Shown: positions 1-11,947 of the stretch, one piece after another
Layout of the letters: every line of letters starts with the position of its first letter
Numbering within the stretch: position 1 is the first letter of the stretch
Notes under the pieces: generated by a model
Databases searched by the model: none
Told to the model about the DNA's origin: nothing
The model's input: the letters and a program-made list of their open reading frames with translations, nothing else
Source of the DNA: Whalleya microplaca
Lineage: Eukaryota; Ascomycota; Sordariomycetes; Xylariales; Xylariaceae
Assembly: GCA_022497155.1 (NCBI GenBank)
Contig: MU385741.1
Location: 372,001-436,000 of the forward strand
Direction: 5' to 3'
DNA: 64,000 nt
Program-made: the position numbers and the translations under genes

Positions 1-830
1 ACAAAACCTACCAGACGCTGGATCGGCAAACCGAACCAGCTGGACCCAACAGCATCATTGCGATAGATACGGAATTCGTGAAAATTTCACAACCAGAGGT
101 AGAGATGCATTCGGACGGAGACTCAAAGATCATCCGACCCACAGTGCATGCTTTGGCCAGAATCTCCATCATCCGAGGTAGTGGTATGGACGAAGGCGTA
201 CCTTTTATTGACGACTACATCACTATCAAGGAGAAAGTCGTTGACTACCTGACTTCTTACTCTGGAATTACCGCTGAAGACTTGGACACAAGGATAGCGC
301 AGCAAAGGGGTCACAACCTCGTTCCATTGAAAATCGCATACAAGAAAATCTGGATTCTTCTAAACCTCGGATGCAAATTTCTCGGGCATGGGCTGAAACA
401 GGATTTCCGCGTAATTAATATACACGTGCCAAAGGCACAAGTCATCGACACGAGCGATCTCTTCTTCATCAAAGAAAGATTACGAAAGCTTAGCTTACAG
501 TTCCTGGCCCATACCCTCCTGAAGGAGGATATCCAGCTGAACACCCACGACTCCATCGAGGACGCGAGGACCGCATTGGGGCTGTACCGGAAGTATCAGG
601 AGTTCGACGAGGCGGGCGTCCTCGACACCATGCTGCACGAGGTCTACGCCAAGGGAGTCACCTCCAACTTCAAGCCCCCGGCGAAGGTCGGCTCCGCCGT
701 GGCGAGAACGGACACGCCTCCCGTAGACGGCGCAGCGGGGCCCACGACGCCGTCTAAGAGACCTGGCGTGGGGGCGGTGGGCACCGTGACGCCGGGCTCG
801 ACGCCCGGCCGAGGGCTGAGTCTGAGATAG
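1..830 (+). CDS. PAN2: PAN2 deadenylase catalytic subunit, 3' end (partial)
   Basis: This is the C-terminal part of the PAN2 poly(A)-nuclease subunit, which with PAN3 shortens mRNA poly(A) tails in the cytoplasm. The frame is open from base 3 and ends with TAG at 828-830; the start lies outside the window. The fragment is the DEDD-type RNase T exonuclease domain. All expected acidic positions are visible: the Asp and Glu of AIDTEFV (bases 60-80), the Asp of GLKQDFRV (around 390-410) and the HDSIEDARTAL motif (around 547-580). A low-complexity Pro/Thr/Gly tail of about 65 residues follows, as in other fungal PAN2 proteins. No intron is seen in the part present. The gene converges on the uS7m gene. 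Identification rests on the exonuclease motifs and the surrounding family-typical sequence; the WD40 and UCH-like parts are not in the window. Confidence 0.93.
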   Translation, partial: KTYQTLDRQTEPAGPNSIIAIDTEFVKISQPEVEMHSDGDSKIIRPTVHALARISIIRGSGMDEGVPFIDDYITIKEKVVDYLTSYSGITAEDLDTRIAQQRGHNLVPLKIAYKKIWILLNLGCKFLGHGLKQDFRVINIHVPKAQVIDTSDLFFIKERLRKLSLQFLAHTLLKEDIQLNTHDSIEDARTALGLYRKYQEFDEAGVLDTMLHEVYAKGVTSNFKPPAKVGSAVARTDTPPVDGAAGPTTPSKRPGVGAVGTVTPGSTPGRGLSLR

Positions 831-1726
831 GATCCTAGTCGTACTGGAGATAGGGGCTCGGGCTCGATAAGCGGGGGGATCGGACGGTCGCGCCGCCGGC
901 TCTTCGATCTTTTCGGTCCGTAATCCTCGGGTGAGACCGCAGATGCTGAAGGGAGGACACAAAGAGGGGAGCATCCCCGAGCAATAATAACAACCGCAGT
1001 AACGACCGGGACCTTTTGTCCTGGTCACTTATGATTGAGCGAATAAGATCGATTGGTCCGCCATCTCTTGCTGGCAACTGAAAGATTGGGATTGGATGAT
1101 GCGGAGTTCAGTTGGGATGAATGATAGTCCTACCTACTCCGCATTCAGCGTCTGTTTGGGAGGAGAAAAGCGATTCATAGACCATAATACAATACATCTG
1201 TACGAGGTACTTGCTACTAGGTAGAAATGGGGGAGGCCTGCTGGCCTTGCAGGGTATGTGGATAGGAAGAAATAAAAGATGTTTGATCGCGTTGAAGAGA
1301 TATGTCTGATACCTTGACTTGTGATCCATGGCTGTTCATGGTTGAATACTTATATGTATAGGGGTTAGTTTTATCTAGTGCCGACTTCTTTGGTATATGT
1401 ACGTTGCTGTGCTCATACATAGGTACTAATATGTGATATGTGATTTCATTTCATCGACATTCAGGATTCCATCGAACGTGCAGAATGCTTTCCAACGGAG
1501 TGTAGCACTTGGGACATGATGGATGGTTGAGACGATTCTCAGTAGTAGGGGTGTGAGAGCTACGGCTCTGAGTACCTATTCAGTACATAAATTTGTACAT
1601 ATCTTGCTTTCTTTATTTCGTTACAACTGATTGCCTCTGGTCTGGTCTGACCCCATCCACCTATCCACCCGCCTATCAATGCTATCTTCATCATGCCTGC
1701 CATCATCCCCTTACCTACCTACCCAC
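831..1726. other. Intergenic region between convergent PAN2 and uS7m genes
   Basis: I see no gene here. Both flanking genes end in this stretch, so it should hold their two 3' UTRs. There is an AATAAA-like sequence near 1270 on the plus strand, and a pyrimidine-rich run with a TACCTACCTACC motif (about 1711-1724) next to a poly-C tract (1733-1740, just inside the uS7m end). Confidence 0.5.
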
Positions 1727-2715
1727 CTATTTCCCCCCCCTCTTATTCGCCACAGCATGATGCGTCAGATTCGCACGCGACGCCGTGCCCAGCTTATGCA
1801 CGAGGACGCGCTTATCCCAGACCCCCGAGCGCCCCTCGACGATGGCGACGATCTCCTGGCCGAAGCGCGTGGAGAACTGCTTGCGCCCGGAGCCGGCGAA
1901 GCGCTTCTTGGTCACCACGTCCATGATCCACGTCAGCGCGACGCGCCGCCGCGCCCGCAGGTGCAGCGGCTCGGGCATCTCGAGGGCGCGACCGCCGCCC
2001 GCCGCCCCCTTCAGCATCCGGATCCGGATCAGAGGCGCCACGGAGTCGATCGCGAGGGTCAGGTAGAGGAGCGGGTTTAGGGGGAGTTGCTCGGGGGGCG
2101 GGGAGCCGGGGAGGAGGGGGCGGAGGGGCGAGACCTTGGGGGGTGGGGTCGTGCGGAGGTAGTGCAGGATTAGGGAGACGTGCTGTATTGTGTCGTGTGT
2201 ACGTTAGCTTGCTTGGTTGCTTATCTGCTTATAATGGATTCGTTGTTGGATAGGGGTGTTGAAAAGGAAGGGGGCGTACGTACCCGTTGCGCCTGGCTGA
2301 GCTTGCCGTCCCTCATGATAAACTTCGCCAACTGGTCCAAGACCGGATCGTACCGGTTCTGCAGCTTCTCGAGCTTGCCGGCCCGCTTGGGCTTGCCGAA
2401 CAGCAGGCCCTCGTCCTCCTCATCGTAGAGGCCCTGGGCCGCCTTCTCGAGCGCCTCGAGCGCGGCGGCGTTGAGGAAGTTGGGCGCGAAGATCTCGGGC
2501 GGCCTCTCCTCGTACGGTTGGGGATCTGAGGGCGGAGGAGGAGGAGGAGGGGGGATGGATGCGTTGTTGGGGTCTGAGGGCGGCGTCGTCGTCGTGTCTG
2601 ATAGACATCGCCTCGTCGTGAGGAGGGGTATCGTGCGTTCCGGACGCGCCCGCAACGGTCTCGTTCGTATGCTGAGATTCCGGACGACGCCCCAGGGGTT
2701 TAATTTGGAAGACAT
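1727..2715 (-). CDS. Mitochondrial small-subunit ribosomal protein uS7m
   Basis: Mitochondrial homologue of bacterial ribosomal protein S7, a 16S-rRNA-binding protein of the 30S head. There are two exons: 2284-2715 (starts MSSKLNPWG) and 1727-2182. The intron of about 100 nt has donor GTACGT and acceptor ACAG, phase 0. Together they give 295 residues. The N-terminal 40 or so residues are Arg/Ser/Thr-rich with few acids, fitting a mitochondrial presequence, and are followed by a poly-Pro linker. The S7 core begins with FIMRDGKLSQAQR and continues across the junction with HVSLILHYLR. The C-terminal signature RVLVHKLGTASRANL matches the end of S7 proteins. The splice joins the S7 core exactly in frame, which supports the intron. 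The yeast counterpart is RSM7, but I do not assign a species symbol. Confidence 0.92.
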
Positions 2716-5071
2716 GATCGTTATTTCGGCGGTGATGCTCCCATTGACTCCGAAGTTCAGCGCTCAATTCTCATCGTCAATGGGGTGGTGATTGGATGGT
2801 CCAGCAAAATTATTTGACGATGTGACGATTCTCCGATATTGATCCGACGCAGGGATTAGCTTACATAATGGGTATCCAAAGTGGCTGAGATATGTACTTA
2901 GTGTGGCTAGTGAAAAGCTCAGCCACAATGATATCATTAGTAACCGAGAGATCTTAGCCACATCCCACCTTCTCTTGTTAGCGACCTTAACGGCCTAACC
3001 ATCGTTACTATTTTCTTCTTTACCACAGTTACGTGCACCAACACTCAAATCCTACCGTACTTGGAGTGTGATACAGCCGGCGGCGTCTTCCGACAGAGTT
3101 GTTGTTATTTGTTGCAAGCCTGTCTGTCGCTACTTTCCTTTACGGTACCTATTTAGGCTTTAGCTATATGACGGTATGACCTCTTGCCCCCTTGAGCAAT
3201 CTACTCCATACCGCCATACCGCCTCCTCTCTGCCAGCTCAAAGACGCCTCGACATATCTCCAAGTTCCCCCACGCGGGTTGTGACAACTACATACCTCTT
3301 TACAAGGCTATAGCCGACCCCACTACGTCACCGTATCCTGAGACCCGGGCTTGGTTCTAGAACCAGAAGGTGTCTTGGCTAAAATCCAAGCCATGTCTTT
3401 TAATCTGCAGCCACGCCACGTCTAAAAGAGATAGACATACACACATAACAGTATGGTATGTATGTAAGTTATGTGTGTGTGTGTATGTATGCAGTTGCAC
3501 CTCCTGCATTTACGCCCCCTTTAGATACGGCCGTGGCGTCGTCGTCGGCGGCGTCATCATCTTATGTGACTCAGGGTTACAACCTAGCTCACCGGTCTGA
3601 GGCTACGTCAGGCCCGGAAGCAGAAGCGCCTTATCGTGTATTTGCTGCTCAGCGACATATCTGCGACAATTTTGCGGCCTAAGACCTAAACCCAGCGGAG
3701 ACTTCTTTTTAGCCTTTTCGCCTGCTTGATATGCAAGTGAGTGTTGAGTTGAGCTGAGATAGGAACCTAGATGGATGGGGCCGCCGTGTTTTGCCCCTGA
3801 CGCAGTTGGCCAGTCAATCCCCGGCAGCCCGGGTAGTCGGACCTCAACAAGTAGGTTTCTTCAATCAGATGTCCCCTTTCCAGCAGAACGACCACGCGAG
3901 ATATTTTCGTTTCGGCTCGTGCCGTCCCTAAACGGCGTTACATCACGTCGTTATGTTTCATCAAACATATTTCAGGAGTGCATACGCATACTACAGTAAG
4001 CAGGAACATACTGTTTTCTTCCATACATTTCGAGGAGCATTGCCATAAGGGGAATGACATTTTGCATGCTACCCCAAAGAGGTGACCCACAAAAGGAAGC
4101 AGTAAAGAAGGAGTTAGGAGATCGACATCATTCATCATTACTTGCTCGAGTGATCATCACATTCTCTGAATTCTTCGACCTGTCTCTCTAGATGAGACAT
4201 TGCTTTTTCCCGCCGCCTCCTCACACGTCCTACCAGTTCTCTGCCAAAACCGGTCAACCGGGTTTTCCATCCTTGCGGTAGAACCAACCCTGCTCCATGC
4301 GATTGAGGACGAAAGGCAGGTCAATCGCGTGGGGTGTGTCACATCAGTCGTTGTTGGTACAGTCGGAGTCCGCGTACCTGTTGGCCCTTTAATTATTCTC
4401 ATCCAAGGAAAACGCCAGAAGGGACGGAATAGGAAATCGTGAAAGTCAAAAGTGTCCCAATTCATCCCGCAAGCTCTCGTTTCTAGGGAATGATACAGAA
4501 ATGAAGCAGCAAGTTCCTGCGCCTGGTTGTTTCCCGCCTTCCTACCCCCTTGTTGTCTGAAGAATTTCTCCGGTTATTTCCCTCCCGTGTCCCTTGTTTT
4601 TTGTCATCATAAAAAAATGTCTCGCTACCAGAAAATGCGCCCAGTGGACTAGAAAACTGAAACCCCCAAAGCTTGTATCCAATGACAACCAATCAACGAA
4701 GTAAGTAGGTGCGCCGAATCCATGGATGATGATGCTGTTTCTTTATCCCTCTCTCTCGTGTATGTGTGCGTGTGTGTGTTTTGTCACCGTGTGTGCCGTG
4801 GGGCTGCCAGATCCTTTCCCAAACTCCGATTTGTTGGTATTCGTACAGAACAGGAAGTTCAAGAGGAAATCAAGAGAAGGCAACCGCAAGAGACCGTCAG
4901 TGTGGTGGGAAAATGGTAGGGGTATTGAAGCGAAGGCCATTGCGCAAATTGGGAAGGAGAAAATGGGAAAAAAGGAGTCACGCATGATGTCGGTCGAATA
5001 TGCTGAGTCGGAGTCGAGCTGCTGCTGCTGCTGCCGTTGGTTGGTCGTCTACCTGCCGCCTACTAGGCGAT
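2716..5071. other. Intergenic region, no gene recognised
   Basis: About 2.36 kb upstream of uS7m and downstream of the small dsRNA-binding gene. I found no reading frame with a recognisable family. It holds GT-rich runs (about 3473-3490 and 4760-4780) and a (CTG)5 run at about 5018-5034. Several frames of 60-130 codons exist but lack family similarity and convincing splice sites. Confidence 0.5.
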
Positions 5072-5502
5072 TTACCAGCCCGAGGATAAGTTCGACTGGT
5101 TCGAAAGCCAGTTGAGAGCCGCCTCCGCCGCATCCTCCCTGGCATTGTTGAGGTTCCTGCCGTCGTACCAGTAGCGCGCCTCGATCTGTTTGCCGTATAC
5201 GGTAACTATGCTGGACCAGGCCGTGCGACCGCCTATGATTCGAGGAGAAGAGGTTGGATTAGCTGCCGGCTATTATCAAACAGCTACTAGGATGTGTGTG
5301 GACGGCTCACCTCGTCGATCAGAGACAAGCTGGAAGTGCGGAGCCTGGATGTTATATTCACGGCACACCTCTGGCAGAAGAAGCGCATTAGTCAGTCAGT
5401 CAGTCATGTGGGCTATGGATTTTAAAAACGGGTCTCCTGCCAACCTGCAAGTCGGTCCTGCCAATGCGAGCTCTGGGTTTGTTGCTGTGAAGAGGACGGC
5501 AT
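5072..5502 (-). CDS. Small dsRNA-binding-fold (DRBM-like) protein, 92 aa
   Basis: A small gene in three exons: 5445-5502, 5311-5370 and 5072-5232, each joined in frame. Donors are GTTGGC and GTGAGC; acceptors are TGCCAG and CATAG. The product starts MPSSSQQQTQSSHWQ. Its body has the pattern of a double-stranded-RNA-binding motif: an N-terminal helix (RLAEVCREYNI), then a strand (HFQLVSDRRGG), a strand (SSIVTVYGKQIEARYW), and a C-terminal helix beginning NNAREDAAEAALNWL, where the Ala-rich KxxA-type helix of dsRBMs would be. The usual KK(D/E)AE of the last helix reads REDAAE. Stand-alone proteins of this size and pattern are common in Pezizomycotina and lack an assigned role. RNA binding is inferred from the fold only. 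It sits alone, with long non-coding DNA on both sides. Confidence 0.8.
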
Positions 5503-8409
5503 GACGGCTGGGTTGTGGTCCCTTGTATTACAGGAAGAAGCTAATACTTCAAGCCAAGGAATCTTTTATCTTATATGCCCACAAAGGCGTGTCAGTGAAG
5601 ATGTCCGATGTTGAAACTGAGCTGTGGATATATGTGATATGAGAACGAGGCTCCTCTGCGCCAAGATTTTTGGGGCTAGGCGGATTGTCTCTTTATATAT
5701 ATATACTCTCGGAGCAAGGTCCGGTTATCGTTGGTTTTCTTTTCCCAATCGGGAAGGGAGAGGCACGGCTAATAGAGACAGAGTTGAGTGAGATAGGCAG
5801 AGAGAAAGAGAAGGACGTACGAGATTATTGCAGCATAGGCATGAAGGCAAGCGGGATAGCAGCAAAGAAAGGCGAAAGCCAACCCGCGCAGAGCCCTCTG
5901 TGATAAGGCGAATGGGGGATGATGTGGCAGGAAAGGATTAGCTGGTTGCTTCCTGCTTGTTTGCGCAACGGTGCAGCACGGCTGTGGAAGGGAAATTATT
6001 TGGCACAAGAGGCGGCATCATGCATCGTGGATGTGTGCGTGGTGTGGTGGTGGGCGGGCAGCAGGTTAGTAAATTAGAAACAGAGGCAGGCAATGTATAA
6101 TGTAGGCAGGTAGGCAAAGCAGGTAGGTGATGTGTGGAAAAGCGAGCGAGTTAACAACAACGTCAACACTTCGCTTCTCATATTGTATACCTGTCATGAC
6201 GGTTCTTTTTTTATTCCATTTTTTCTCTCACTCAAGCGAACTGCCTACTAGGGCCACTGGGCCTCGCGGGCTTATTATGTTATGTTATGTAAGTACTTGG
6301 CGAGCAAGCAAACATGAGGTATACGATGAAGTAGATGAAAAAGTTGCTTTTTTCCCCTTAAACTGAAAATCGGGGGGTTTGTTTCCCACGCCTCTCATTG
6401 GCGAGTTTTATCGATCCCTCATAAGCAGAAGAGGGTAAAGTTTCGGGGAACGATGTAGTTAGTACCGTTTTTTTTTTATGTTTGTTCCGGGGGAAATCAG
6501 TTGACAAGGAGAGGAAAAAGGAAAGAATGGGCATCCCGTGCCGAGACGTTGGGAGCAAAAATAAGAAATTCAGAAACAGAGACAGAAAAGTAAAAGTGAC
6601 AACGGAAAGGTATGTACACACGTACATACGTACGATATAGTACACGGCGGGAGAGTAGGACCCATACCTAGGTAGAAAGGGAGTACGAAGGGGGCATGAC
6701 GACGACGTACCTCGTACATCAGAGGAGCTTTCAAAACGGTGCAGAATGTGAAATGCAAAAGGCTATACCTTACGATGGGATGCCATTGTGAGGCTAGGTA
6801 GAGTACATACAACGACTTATTAGCTAGGCGGGGGCGCAAAAGAGGGTACGCGGCTTGTAACCGCTCCCCGCGACTCTCTCTCGCGAACATACATACAATT
6901 ACATGTGCCCATAGACGCGTACATAGCCAAACGGCTGCCGTGCTGCTGTCAAACTGCATGGTAGTCCAGGTCGCACCTCTTGCCGGGTCGGAGATATTTT
7001 CAATCGTTGCCAGAGTCGCACGGCCGTAGATAGTCGATATGTGTCTTACGCAGCCTGCACAACAACCCCATCCCATCGCCCTATGGCTAGCTGGAGCTCA
7101 CCGACTGCCCGCAGCTGGGTAGCAAAGGAGAAAGTTGACCTCAACCCGAAAAGTTGAAACTTATGAGGCCAGGTTTTCGGGCCAATGAGATGGGTGTGCG
7201 TCCTTGTTTCAAGCCCTGTGCGGTTGTATCGAAGTTGGCAGGGCGTGGCATGACTTCAAAATTGCGTGACTCGTTCAGACCCAACAGCATGGAAATGAGG
7301 CCGCGCCACGGAAGGTTGGCCCGTCCCTGCTGCCGCTGTTGTGGTAGCCTGGCAGTTAGGATCATAGAAAAATTCCCGAGTCTTGCATAGTACAGAAAGT
7401 CGTACAGGGTACAGTTAGAGCACAGCGGATTTACTCTCATCGATGTTCTGATGCCAATGAACTTGTCGACTTGTGTTTCGAGACGACAGAGGCACGTTTC
7501 TCAGCTGTGGCGTGTAGTATTTTTGTGCCCGATTTCAATTTCCTACGCCTACTGTATTGTCTGTCTTGACCTTTCTGACGCAACAGATTACTGATCTCTG
7601 AGTTGTTGTTGGTGTTTGCTTTTTGCTACCAGGGGCTTGCGACCAATTTCGACCCAATTGATCGGACTCGCCAATGACGGGTCCGAGCACCAACCATGCA
7701 GATTGATCGAGACACGGCAGGGGGAAGGTATATCAACAATGGCGATATACACGAATGTTCGTTTGAAAAGTCCAACTTAGGCTAGTCATTGAGCTGTTGG
7801 TGACCATATTCTCGTCTGGTCTCCGGTTTGACTACATTAATGAGAAGCTCGTTGGGTAAGAAACGAGTTAGATGATGCAGACGGTGGCTCGTACGGAGAT
7901 CTCTTAATCTGGCTTAGAACATGGCTTTAAGACATCTGAAGGATCATCTAGGGCTGCTAGCCATTGCTCTTTCCCCCGAGTTGGTTGCAGAACCTGGCAT
8001 TCATGGAGTTAGTTACCTTCCCGGCCAGATACATGAGTGCTGTGGACTGCAGACGGGTCCAAATCCTACTTCCTGAGATACACATGACAGTTAGCCAAGG
8101 CGGGAGGAATAGCCGCCATTCTGACGTGATGTATGTAAACGTGAGCGGTCCAGTAATTCTACAGACAACTCTGTTAAAATTAGCCATGCAGTAAAGTTCC
8201 TGGGGGCTTATAGACGAGGATGTTGGCCTCATGCCAGCTTGCAGAGTCTATACACGAGACCATCTGCCTATCATTCGAAGAATGTCGTGGTCTGCAGCGG
8301 CATCTACACCAGACTTACAGGGATAATCTGAGCCACTGCTCATGATGTATATTATATATGTTGCTGATAGATAGGGTCTAGTGTCAGTCCCTTAAGGCCT
8401 AATTGGCTT
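5503..8409. other. Intergenic region, no gene recognised
   Basis: About 2.9 kb without a supported gene. It contains a short AT alternation near 5695-5705, an A/T homopolymer near 6470, and CATACGTACGTAC-type alternations near 6612-6636. A 168-codon frame on the minus strand (6570-7076) has no recognisable domain and is of a length expected by chance in a window this size. Confidence 0.45.
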
Positions 8410-8694
8410 TCAGTGAAGTGTCAGCCCTGTGCAGTTCTGCGCAAGCCCCCGGCATGTCAAACAGAGTACCCCATTTGACTGACGGGTTTGCAGGCAACAG
8501 GGACGGGTCAAGATATGGGTTTTGCCGCTGCAAATCGATTTGCAGCTGTCCCGCCAGCATGGGTCGTCGGGACATTGTGCAACATTTGCACTGAAATGAT
8601 TCGATTCCAGGACAGTGTCGCGCTGACGGCAGAAGTATGTTCCTGCAAAGGCGATCAATCCGGCTAGGAGACTAATAAACTCGGAGCTGCGCAT
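8410..8694 (-). CDS. Putative small cysteine-rich secreted protein (effector-like candidate)
   Basis: A single-exon frame of 94 residues with its own ATG at 8694 and TGA at 8410. The first 21 residues (M-R-S-S then a Leu/Ile/Ala/Phe-rich stretch ending near TYFC) look like a signal peptide. The remainder has nine cysteines between residues 41 and 88, spaced C-x4-C-x4-C-x3-C-x10-CC-x10-C-x2-C-x6-C, plus Cys22. That size, signal-like start and even number of cysteines are typical of fungal small secreted proteins, many of which are disulphide-rich effectors or antimicrobials. I recognise no family. It lies in a gene-poor stretch with no close neighbour. Chance occurrence is possible because the frame is short. 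A conserved homologue with the same cysteine spacing, or transcripts, would be needed to accept it. Confidence 0.35.
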   Translation of the reverse strand: MRSSEFISLLAGLIAFAGTYFCRQRDTVLESNHFSANVAQCPDDPCWRDSCKSICSGKTHILTRPCCLQTRQSNGVLCLTCRGLAQNCTGLTLH

Positions 8695-10667
8695 TCTAGG
8701 GACTCAAGCACGTCTCAGACTTTCTGGCCATGAGTGAAGACCTTTGTGACGATCTATGTAGACACCTTGACTGAGACTCTGCTCGGTACTCAGGGTGTGC
8801 ACAAAACTGTACAACGTCTCTAAGATGGCTTGCAGACATGGATAGTGGGTACTTACCACTTTCTCTATTAAGCATCCTCTTAACTTAAGGGACATGCCGT
8901 GGAAGTGATACACCAAGAACGCGCTGTCAAAGTGTTAAATATCTTATGTAAGCACAACACACATTCCGGTCCAGTCAAGTACAAAATGGAAGTCCTAGAT
9001 GGTGTACTTGTTGATGTGAAAAATAGCGATCGTGTGCCGTTACTTGACCCCTTTCCACAGCTCAGGCGTTGTTTGGCTGTATAGTTCAGAAAGGACTACT
9101 CTGTAGGATCGACCAACAGACATCCAGTTAGAGCGAAGGCATAACACAAGCTGAATGTTGCAAAGTGACAACACCTGGTGCCAACAAGCAAATGATGGTG
9201 GCAGTGCTAGATTGCTTGCCAAAATGGTCTCAGCATGTGTATCCAGATGCCAAAATAGCAGCAAGTTGGATATTCTGACATGCCCTGACTTTTCGGAACC
9301 TGCCTTGCAGATCAAGTAAGTGATTCCTGCAGAAGTGTGTCGTCACCACTGAGTGGATGGGGATAATCTCTTTGGATCATGCCGTCGTTAGCGAATAGCA
9401 GCATGCTGGTGTCGATGCTAGTCAGATATCATGACAGCATATCACCGATTTGGAAATGGTTTAATATGGCAGCCAAGCTGGCGATAAATCATGCCTCTTT
9501 GCGTTGCCGTTGGGCGTCCACGTTAAGTAATGCAAAAGCCTCACTCAGTGAAATAAATGACCGACTCCAAATTCATGCGGGACAAGGCTCTGCTGTGCGG
9601 TCCCGCCGCTCCGTGAGGATGGATATGCTTGACAGTGGCAATAAGTACTGCATTCTACGCATAGGGAAATGACAGGTCGTCACTGTAGGAATGCGGAAGG
9701 ATCTTGACAGGCCGTCCGTAAGACTATCCGACACGTCGCACGGTGACAAACGGCTTGTAGCACAGCAGGAGAGGAAAAGAGCCTCGTCACCCGTCATCCA
9801 TCGCCCACGGGGCTCGAATGAGTCCTACCTAATCCTAGACAAATTAGGAAGAATAGTATGAGCAAGCAGCGCCAGTTGGTGAGTTATGTTGACACCAGTG
9901 TCGATGATGGTATAGATAGGGGCAACTTGTAACCTTAGGTATCGACTAAGTGAAGTCGTACAAGATAGCTATATAAATGATTTCACGATGCCTTCGGGCG
10001 TTCAGGGCAAGCTCAAATGTTCACGCCTAATACCCAAGGAAGCTGGAAAGGTAGGCAGCTGGTAGGTCGGTCGAGGTAACATGAATGCCTACCTACGCAT
10101 GTAATGTAGGTAATCTGCAAGTAAGATAAAGTTACCTACGTAAGGTAGGTAATCTGTACCGGGGCCATCCGTGCATGTCTCCAATCGAAAATCTGGGCAG
10201 TTCCACCTGCATTAAGCTAAGCCTCGGCAAAAGATAACCCCAGCTTCCGAGCAGATCTCACTCATCTAAACAGGTCTAGCGGCACTAGCCTCACCAGCCA
10301 CGACAGGGACTAAGGTGGGACGTCACAGGCGGAGTTCGGTCACGAGGGCTCTCCAATGCCTTGGATTCTTAATCGATTAGGTGCATGTATGTACCTCCAA
10401 TACTCGCCGTCGGCCAGTAAAGGTGAGAAAGAGGCTGGGGGATACATACCGACTGGACCTCGGCATCTCCAGTCTTTGTCATTAAGTACTGCCCTTGTGA
10501 CAGCGCCTCTCTTACATCCCTACCCTATTTCAACCATTTCAATAACGTCTTGTAGAGTAGCCAATCCACGTTTCATATTTAGCTTTTGTCTTTATTATAA
10601 ACCAAGATCTTGTTCTGCTAAGATACGTACTGTACTAATAGCATCTGCCTAACGACCAGAGGCAAGG
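8695..10667. other. Intergenic region upstream of nitronate monooxygenase
   Basis: About 2 kb. Minus-strand frames around 8704-8916 and 9040-9315 are free of stops for 70-90 codons and border GT/AG dinucleotides, but I could not assemble them into a recognisable protein. Repeated GTAGGTAGGTA/TACCTACG motifs occur at about 10050-10160. A TATA-like TTATTATAAA lies at 10591-10600. Confidence 0.45.
10593..10602 (+). promoter_or_regulatory. TATA-like element upstream of nitronate monooxygenase
   Basis: The sequence TATTATAAAC lies about 70 nt before the ATG at 10668, a reasonable distance for a core promoter element with a short 5' UTR. It is the only such match directly upstream of the gene. This is positional inference only. 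Confidence 0.35.
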
Positions 10668-11947
10668 ATGCCTTTCGACACCGAGCTGACACGCCGTCTG
10701 GGCATCAAGGTCCCTGTGGTGCAGGGTGGGATGCAATATGTCGGATACGCTGAGCTGGCTGCTGCCGTGTCGAACGCGGGAGGATTGGGTATCCTCACAG
10801 CGTTGACCCAGCCCAGTCCCGAGGACTTGAGAAATGAGATCCGAAGATGCAGGAACATGACCAAAAATCCATTCGGTGTCAACGTTACCCTGCTGCCCGC
10901 ACTGGCGCCTCCTGACTACGGTGCATATGCCCAAGTCATCATCGACGAGGGAATCAAGGTCGTGGAAACCGCTGGCAACAGCCCTGGGCCAGTCATTTCT
11001 AAGCTGAAAAAGGCCGGCATCATCATTCTCCACAAGTGTACCACCATAAGGCACGCACAGAGCGCTATTAAGCTCGGCGTCGATTTTCTCTCCATAGACG
11101 GCTTTGAATGTGCTGGGTGAGTAACCCTAGCCACCGAGATCTTACTTGTTCGCATGACTGAACATCGTCACCGGGCAGACACGTGGGCGAGTCGGACATC
11201 ACCAATTTTATTTTGCTCAGCAAGGCACGTCAGACGCTAAAGGTGCCCTTTATCGCATCGGGAGGTTTTGCAGATGGTCAGGGTCTAGCTGCTGCCTTAT
11301 GTCTCGGAGCTGAGGGCATCAACATGGGTACTCGTTTTATGTGTACCGTTGAGGCTCCGATTCATCAGAAGATCAAGGAACAGATCGTCAAAGCGCAAGA
11401 GACAGATACGGCCTTGGTTATGCGGCGATGGACTAACACCACCCGATTGTATCGCAACAAAGTCACAGACGAGGTTGTCAAGATCGAACGGGAGAGTAAA
11501 TCAGGTGAATTTGCAGATATTGCCCCCTACGTAAGCGGCAAGAGAGGTCGACAAGTTTTCATCAATGGAGACCCTGAATTCGGCGTAAGTTGTATTATCA
11601 CCATTAAATGCTAGGGATTCGCTGCTAATCTCTCATCAATAATAGGTTTGGACTGCAGGTCAAGTTATCGGTCTTATCCACGATAGTAAGTATACCCAGA
11701 GTTATTTAGGACCACCTCTGGTTTGGTTACGACTAGAAGCTCCTAGATGGAGTAGATCCGAGAGTTGAAGAATCTGAAACATGTCCTATAACGGCCAATT
11801 ATTGGCCAATCCGTCTAGAAAGAGAAGATGCTAACTCCGGGTGCTACAGTCCCGACATGCGATGCCCTTGTAAAGAGGATCGAGAAGGAGGCAGAGGAGA
11901 CTTTAACGTCGAAGCTCTCCCTTACAAAAGCCCAGAGTAAACTGTAA
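10668..11947 (+). CDS. Nitronate monooxygenase (2-nitropropane dioxygenase family)
   Basis: FMN-dependent enzyme of the nitronate monooxygenase family, which oxidises alkyl nitronates such as propionate-3-nitronate to carbonyl compounds plus nitrite/nitrate. Four exons join in frame: 10668-11116, 11179-11584, 11646-11685 and 11850-11947 (donors GTGAGT, GTAAGT, GTAAGT; a CTAAC branch site at about 11831 before the last acceptor). The product is 330 residues, the usual family length. The N-terminus has the barrel start (LGIKVPVVQGGMQ), then the AAAVSNAGGLG turn. The His of CAGHVGES, encoded across the first splice, matches the catalytic base of class I enzymes. The phosphate-binding GGFADGQGLAAALCLGAEG is followed by MGTRF. 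Family assignment is firm; substrate is not. It stands alone with about 2 kb free on both sides, consistent with a detoxification role. Confidence 0.92.

Noticed and set aside
6570..7076. 168-codon minus-strand frame
   Set aside because: No recognisable domain or splice context; one or two frames of this length are expected by chance in a window this size.
8704..9315. Two minus-strand frames next to GT/AG dinucleotides, possibly a broken multi-exon gene
   Set aside because: I could not join them into a protein with recognisable blocks in any frame; a decayed gene remains possible but unsupported.
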